A program made the position numbers and the translations under genes. From contig NW_022204744.1 in the NCBI RefSeq assembly GCF_008831285.2, positions 1 to 37,587 on the forward strand: a stretch of DNA of 37,587 nt. The letters are read 5' to 3'. Positions 32,950 to 37,587 of the stretch are shown in pieces. The notes below the pieces were generated by a model, which did not search any database, was not told where the DNA came from, and was given only the letters and a program-made list of their open reading frames with translations. The DNA is from Nymphaea colorata. Taxonomy: Eukaryota > Streptophyta > Magnoliopsida > Nymphaeales > Nymphaeaceae. Numbering within the stretch: the first letter of the stretch is position 1; the number at the start of each line of letters is the position of its first letter.

Positions 32950-33860
32950 GGAGTTCATGAAAAGTGGTAGAGGTCTTCAGCAAGGTAGTCTTTTATCACC
33001 TTTTCTTTTTTTGATTTGATGGAGAATTTTTCAAGGAACCTCCAAGCTAAGATCATGTGGTGGAAAAATGATATTCCTATTCTAGGGAGAGGTGCTTCTA
33101 AGTATGGCTCTATCCCGTATGTTGATGATGTTTGTTCTTCATGAAGGCTATGATAAATTGCTAAGCATTTGCTGGGATGTCTAAATGAATTTAATAGAGG
33201 ATCAGGTATGCAGATCTAATTTTGTATCAAGGAAGGCTCCAACATACTGATTGGAAGGAAGGGTAGTTTCTATTGGAGTATTTAGGACTGCCTCTATCCC
33301 CATATAGGATAGAGGGAAATGTTTGGGACCCTGTGGTTCTCAAAGTTCAGAAAAAATTGTGCTTATGGAAAGGAAGGCTATTGTCGTTTGACGGAAAAAT
33401 TTGCTTGATCAATTTTTTTCTTCACACTCTTCATAATATATAGGATGATGGTTCTATTAATATGCATGGATGCCATAGTTAAAAATTTAAAGATGCTCAT
33501 GTCTGGGTTTTTGTGGGATAATTCAGAAGTTGGCCATAGATCCCATTTGGTTGCTTTGGAGGTTTTGGCTAGACCTCACTTGGAGGGAGGAGTTGGTTTT
33601 TGCAGATTAAAAGATAAGAATGTGGCTAATCTTGCTTTTTTTGGGATATAAGGCATTGACTGAGGATAATACATGGGCAAAACACCTGTAGACAAAAAGT
33701 ATCTTAGTCTTATGAGTGCTTGGACTTGCAGGATTGGAAGCAAAGAGTCTCTAATTTGGAAGGACATTATGAAAATATGGAAGAGGGTTTGTAACAATAT
33801 TTGTTGGCAGGTGAAAGATGGGAAGAAAGCCAATTTTTTATCTGTGGAATAATGGAATTC
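32950..33860 (+). pseudogene. LINE (non-LTR) reverse transcriptase relic, 5'-truncated
   Basis: It starts within RT: SGRGLQQGSLLSPFLFLI corresponds to the plant L1-type SRGLRQGDPLSP motif (about 32960-33015). A YVDDV in the usual ADD region (about 33117) and LLSFDGKICLINFFL (about 33380-33425) follow. Then come the post-RT features typical of plant LINEs: FLWDNSEVGHRSHLVALEVL, RPHLEGGVGFCRLKDKNVA, a WKDI-like segment and WQVKDGKKANF (about 33805-33840). Several frameshifts and stops occur. No poly(A) tail or target duplication could be placed. Confidence 0.87.
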
Positions 33861-33987
33861 TATTGGAATGCATAGAGTTTATTAACTCAGCTGAAATACA
33901 CTCCAATAAAATCAGTATACATTAGATGTATTATGAAATATTTTTGATATCAGGCCTTGCGTGAAAGATTAGAAGTGGCTAGGCATG

Positions 33988-34046
33988 CTGGAACTCGTGG
34001 TGGAGCAGAGCAATGCTGGAATTCATGGTGGAGCAGTGCAACAACT
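33988..34046 (+). repeat. Short tandem repeat, about 30-bp period
   Basis: catgctggaactcgtggtgg is followed by aatgctggaattcatggtgg, each ending in agcag(a/t)gc. It lies just upstream of, or in, the U3 of the next copia LTR. Confidence 0.8.
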
Positions 34047-34049
34047 ATT

Positions 34050-34179
34050 TGTTATAACAGAAAATATCTTTTTAAGAATATTCTTTTGTTTTTTAGTATA
34101 TAAAGCACAGTTGTGCTCATTGTAAAGTAGTGCGACAGAAAAGCACAAATAGAAAAATAGAAGTTCTCTCTTTCCTTTA
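34050..34179 (+). repeat. Probable 5' LTR (or its end) of a second plus-strand copia element
   Basis: The segment from tgttataacag to the PBS has a TATA box (tatataaa at about 34098) about 80 bases before the PBS, the usual LTR promoter layout. The right end, ttccttta, lacks the canonical CA. The true left end could be further upstream, as far as about 33880, since the 30-bp repeats may belong to U3. The 3' LTR is outside the window. Confidence 0.55.
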
Positions 34180-34191
34180 TGGTATCAGAGC
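34180..34191 (+). promoter_or_regulatory. Primer binding site, initiator tRNA-Met
   Basis: TGGTATCAGAGC is the exact consensus copia PBS complementary to the 3' end of initiator tRNA-Met. It lies 17 bases before the gag start codon at 34209. Confidence 0.95.
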
Positions 34192-34208
34192 TCGAGAGAG
34201 CAGCATCC

Positions 34209-35175
34209 ATGGCGTCTCCCATTGCAGCAGCAGTCACAAACTAGAAATACTCCTACCCGTCCATGCTGAATGTGGCAAATTTTGTGTCCATAAAACTCTC
34301 CCAAACGAATTTCCTTCTCTGGAAGACCCAGGTTCTTGGTTTGATCGAGAGTCAAGATTTCAAGGATTTATCAATGACGAAATCTTTGTTCCTGATAAGT
34401 ACATTATCAATGGAGATAAGCGAGAGATTAGCCCAGACTACTTGCAATGGAAGAAATCGGACCAACTCCTACGTGGGTGGATCACGGGCACCCTATCTGA
34501 AGAAGTCCTAGGGCTCATTGTTGGTTTAGAAACATCAGAATAGGTATGGAGGACACTCGAGGAGGCATACACTTTGGATTCTCAAGAAAGAGAATGTTGT
34601 CTGCTACAAAAATTGCAGACACACAAAAGAAGAATATGATTATGGCTGATTACATACGGATTTTCAAAAGTATTTGCGATGAATTGCAGGCCATTGGATG
34701 ACCGGTGAATGACCATACAAGGTCTTCTTCTCTTAAATGGATTGGGGCCTGAATATGAGTTGTTTGTGACGTCAATGTTGAAGCCCCCAATTCCTGTTTA
34801 TAAGGACGTTATACCATTGCTACAAAGCCACGAAACATTGAAGTCACTCAATAAATATGAAAGAGAAATCCAGCACTAATCTGCATTTTATGCCCAAAGT
34901 CAGACGTTCTATGGTAAACGTGGAGGAAGAGGAAGACAATACTTCTTTCTCAAGGCGGGGTTTTATCCATATAACCGTGGGCAACAAGATAATCAAGAAA
35001 CATTGCCAAGGCTTCAACAAATCATGAGAAATTTACAGATGCCAAAAGAAACACCACAGCGAACAAAGAAAAAGGTATGGTATGCCAGATTTGCTTTAAA
35101 TCGAATCACTCTGCTCTTAGATGTTGGCACAGATTTGATAATGCATATAAGGTAGAAGAAGCTGCATAAGCTTTA
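34209..35175 (+). pseudogene. copia gag of the second plus-strand element (broken)
   Basis: ATG at 34209 gives MASPIAAAVTN and then a stop. The same frame continues as LNVANFVSIKLSQTNFLLW, the N-terminal Gag motif. A frameshift near 34365 moves to FINDEIFVPDKYI and WKKSDQLLRGWITGTLSEEV, both from the retrotransposon-gag domain. Further frameshifts follow. A zinc knuckle CQICFKSNHSALRC (about 35077-35118) keeps all four zinc ligands in C-x2-C-x4-H-x4-C spacing. Non-functional because of stops, but complete in layout. Confidence 0.88.
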
Positions 35176-37587
35176 GCAACAATAACTATGGTTGATAACC
35201 ACGATCACGTCTGGTTTCCAAACTCTGGAGCAACTTCGCACATAGCATCATACTCAGGTATGCTTCTGAACACAACCAAATATAGAGGTACAGAAAGAGT
35301 TATAGTGGGAAATGGACAGTCTCTTAAGATTACACATGTTGGAGAAGCAAAAATCGGCTCTAACCAAAATAGATTAAAATAGATTAGAGTTGAAGAATGT
35401 TTTAGTTGTTTCTGAAATTAGAAGAAATTTGATTTCAGTAAGTCAACTAATAAGAGACTTACCAGTGGATTTTTGTTTTTCGCATGACCATTTCCAAATT
35501 AAGATCAGGGAAACAAAGCGAGTGTTAGCTAAGACGTCGTCAAGGTGATCTTTACATGCTTGAAGCAGGAATAAAGGAGGCGTGTTTTTCAAACCATCAA
35601 ACATAGTCAGTTTGGAGATATGACAAGAAGGCTAGCTCATGTTAATTATGTGTGTTTGAAATTTCTAAATAGAGAAAAAACAAATATGTGTTTGATGATT
35701 CCACTTTGATTTATGGCAAAATCTTCTGTTTACCATTCTTTACTGCAATAAACAAGAGACACAACCTTTTGATATGCTCCACTGTGATTTATGGGGGCCA
35801 TCACCAATAGTTTCAGTACAATGGATGAGATATTATGCAATTTTTGTTGATGATTCCACAAAATATTGCTGGATTTTTGCTGTAAGAGAGAAATCAGATT
35901 TGTGTCTTGTTTTGAGAAGTTTATTGTATACATAAAGAATCAGTTCAATAAAATGATCAAGATCATTCATCAGACGGGGAACAGAATTTGATAATAATAG
36001 AATGAAAAAAAAAATTGACGACAATGGAATTCGTCATACAATGTCTTCCCATACACACCACAGCAGAATGGGCAAGCTGAAAGAAGACATCGAATTGTTA
36101 CTGAGTTGGGTCTAGCGATGTTATTCTATGCAAATTTACCCCTAAAGTATTGGGTGGATGCATTTAACACTGCTGTTTGGGTTCATAACAGAATTCCTAC
36201 AACACTCTTGAATATGAAATCGCCTTATGAGAAGCTGTTTGGTGTCAGGCCTGAGTATGATTACATGAGAACATTCAGGTGCTTATGCTACCCATACTAG
36301 AGAGATTATGCAGACATAAGCTAGAACCAAGATCATTACCTTGTGTATTTTTGGGTTACAACACTTTGCATAAAGGCTATAGATGTTTACACCTTAAATC
36401 AGGACGAGTTTACATCTCCAAGCATTGCATATTTGATGAACACAGCTTTCCATGCAAGAGTGTGGTAGACACAAAGGTTGAAAATGTTAGAACTCAGTAT
36501 GATGCTTGGTTTCCTGAAAATGAAGAAACAAAGAAATACTTGGGCGCCAAGACACAAGAACAAGAACCTATGTCTATTTTGTCAGAAAGTGAAATAGCCA
36601 AGATGCATGGAATGAGGAAGTGGTTGGTGATGAACATAACCACAATACTTCAAGCTCTCACATCAGAAGTTTGAACATTAATGAGCAGGAAAACAACAAC
36701 TCACAGGAGACAAACACATTTGCAAATGAGCAAACCTAAAGTAGGCATAACACCAACTCTCATACAGTAGATTGAGACACGTTCGATGCATGGAATAGTT
36801 AAGCCCAACCCACTATACCTACTGTCATGTACATTACTTCCTAAAGAACCGATTCTATGAAAGAAGCCTTATCACATAGAGGTTGGGCAGCTGCCATGAA
36901 GGAGGAGATTGATGCTCTTAAACCACTGAAACGTGGGACTTGGTTCCTAGAAAACATGCAAAACACATCATTGGATGCAAGTGGGTTTTCAAAGCCAAAG
37001 TTAAAGTGGATGGAAGCATGGACATGTTGAAGGCGAGGCTTCTAGCAAAGGGCTACAACCAAATACCAGGAGTGGACTTCATTGAAACATTTTCACCCTT
37101 TATTAAGCCAACAACAATCAGAATTATATTTACTGTTGCCTTGTCAAGAAATGGAGGATACATCAAATGGACATCAAGAATGTTTTCCTCCATGGTGAAC
37201 TAGATGAACCTGTCTTCATGGATCAGCCACCAGATTTAGAGACCCAAATAAGCCTAACTACGTTTGTAGACTAAATAAGGCTTTATATGGGCTGCGTCAA
37301 TCTGCAAGAATGTGGTTTGACAAATTCAGCAACTTTCTGACAAATTATGGATTTTTCTGCAGTCAGTAGACTCATCGCTGTTCATTTACAAAGGTGAGCA
37401 TGGAACCATATGGCTGCTTTTATACGTTGATGATATTCTAATTACTGGTGATAGACAATATATAATCACAAGTTTTATTGCAGATATCAGTTCAGCTTTT
37501 GCTATGAAAGATCTAGGAGTGTCCATCACTTCCTAGGCATACAAGTACAACAAGAAGAAGATGTATATTCTTAAATCAAACAAGATA
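35176..37587 (+). pseudogene. copia protease-integrase-RT (broken, runs off window end)
   Basis: Protease: VWFPNSGATSHI (about 35209-35244), with Asn in place of the catalytic Asp. Integrase: HCDLWGPSP (about 35779), SDGGTEF with a frameshift (about 35970), QAERRHRIVTE, YWVDAFNTAVWVHNRIPTT (36148-36205), and the CVFLGYNTLHKGYRC C-terminal motif (about 36342). RT: WAAAMKEEIDAL (about 36885), [15 protein letters not shown] (about 36976), [11 protein letters not shown], then frame changes, NKALYGLRQSARMWFDKFSN (about 37275-37330) and the YVDD site (about 37422). RNase H and the 3' LTR would lie to the right of the window. Many stops and frameshifts show it is inactive. It is a different family from the LecRK copia element. 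Confidence 0.9.

Noticed and set aside
32783-33019. 78-codon open frame on the plus strand
   Set aside because: Its first two thirds are the antisense of a minus-strand copia RT and the rest is LINE RT, so it is a chance fusion rather than a gene.
1-37587. tRNA, rRNA or CRISPR-like arrays
   Set aside because: No cloverleaf with a T-loop consensus and no regularly spaced repeats other than the tandem repeats listed were found by eye.

Overview
The window looks like nuclear DNA from a seed plant, most likely a flowering plant. It is AT-rich and gene-poor, and its recognisable content is a legume-lectin receptor kinase gene plus plant-type transposons: Ty1/copia, a plant LINE, hAT-like, CACTA-like, and LTR-like blocks resembling Tat/Ogre-type Ty3/gypsy elements. 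I could not assign a genus. No intact gene, tRNA, rRNA or CRISPR array was found. No new multi-gene system is visible; the most unusual structures are a chimeric LTR and a 1-kb hAT-like element.

Layout, left half (1-20.6 kb). Two long, divergent, same-orientation LTR-like blocks end near 3.0 kb and 17.15 kb. Between them lies non-coding DNA carrying a 214-bp GC-rich MITE (3812-4025) and a 1,003-bp hAT-like element with a perfect 8-bp target duplication (6742-7744). A CACTA-type terminus ends at 18270. No protein family was recognised in about 17 kb of the remaining sequence.

Centre (20.6-27.6 kb). An L-type lectin receptor-like kinase (LecRK) pseudogene is split in two by a copia element (21684-26674). 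The lectin domain, membrane segment and juxtamembrane linker lie to the left and the kinase domain to the right. The insertion falls inside an Arg codon just before the kinase. Removing the element plus one short flanking repeat rejoins the protein in frame. The 5' LTR is abnormal: most of its interior is replaced by a 315-bp second copy of the lectin exon.

Right half (27.6-37.6 kb). This is a graveyard of truncated elements. In order: a minus-strand copia (28843-about 31220), a plus-strand copia RNase H plus LTR (about 31210-31870), an internally deleted minus-strand copia (about 32262-32945), a 5'-truncated LINE (about 32950-33860), and a plus-strand copia with PBS, gag, protease, integrase and RT that runs off the window end (about 34050-37587).

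A caution applies throughout. The lectin exon, its copy and several short tandem duplications differ mainly by 1-2 base indels, so part of the damage around 20.6-23.6 kb could be assembly or base-calling error. All calls rest on reading translations and motifs by eye; no database search was possible.
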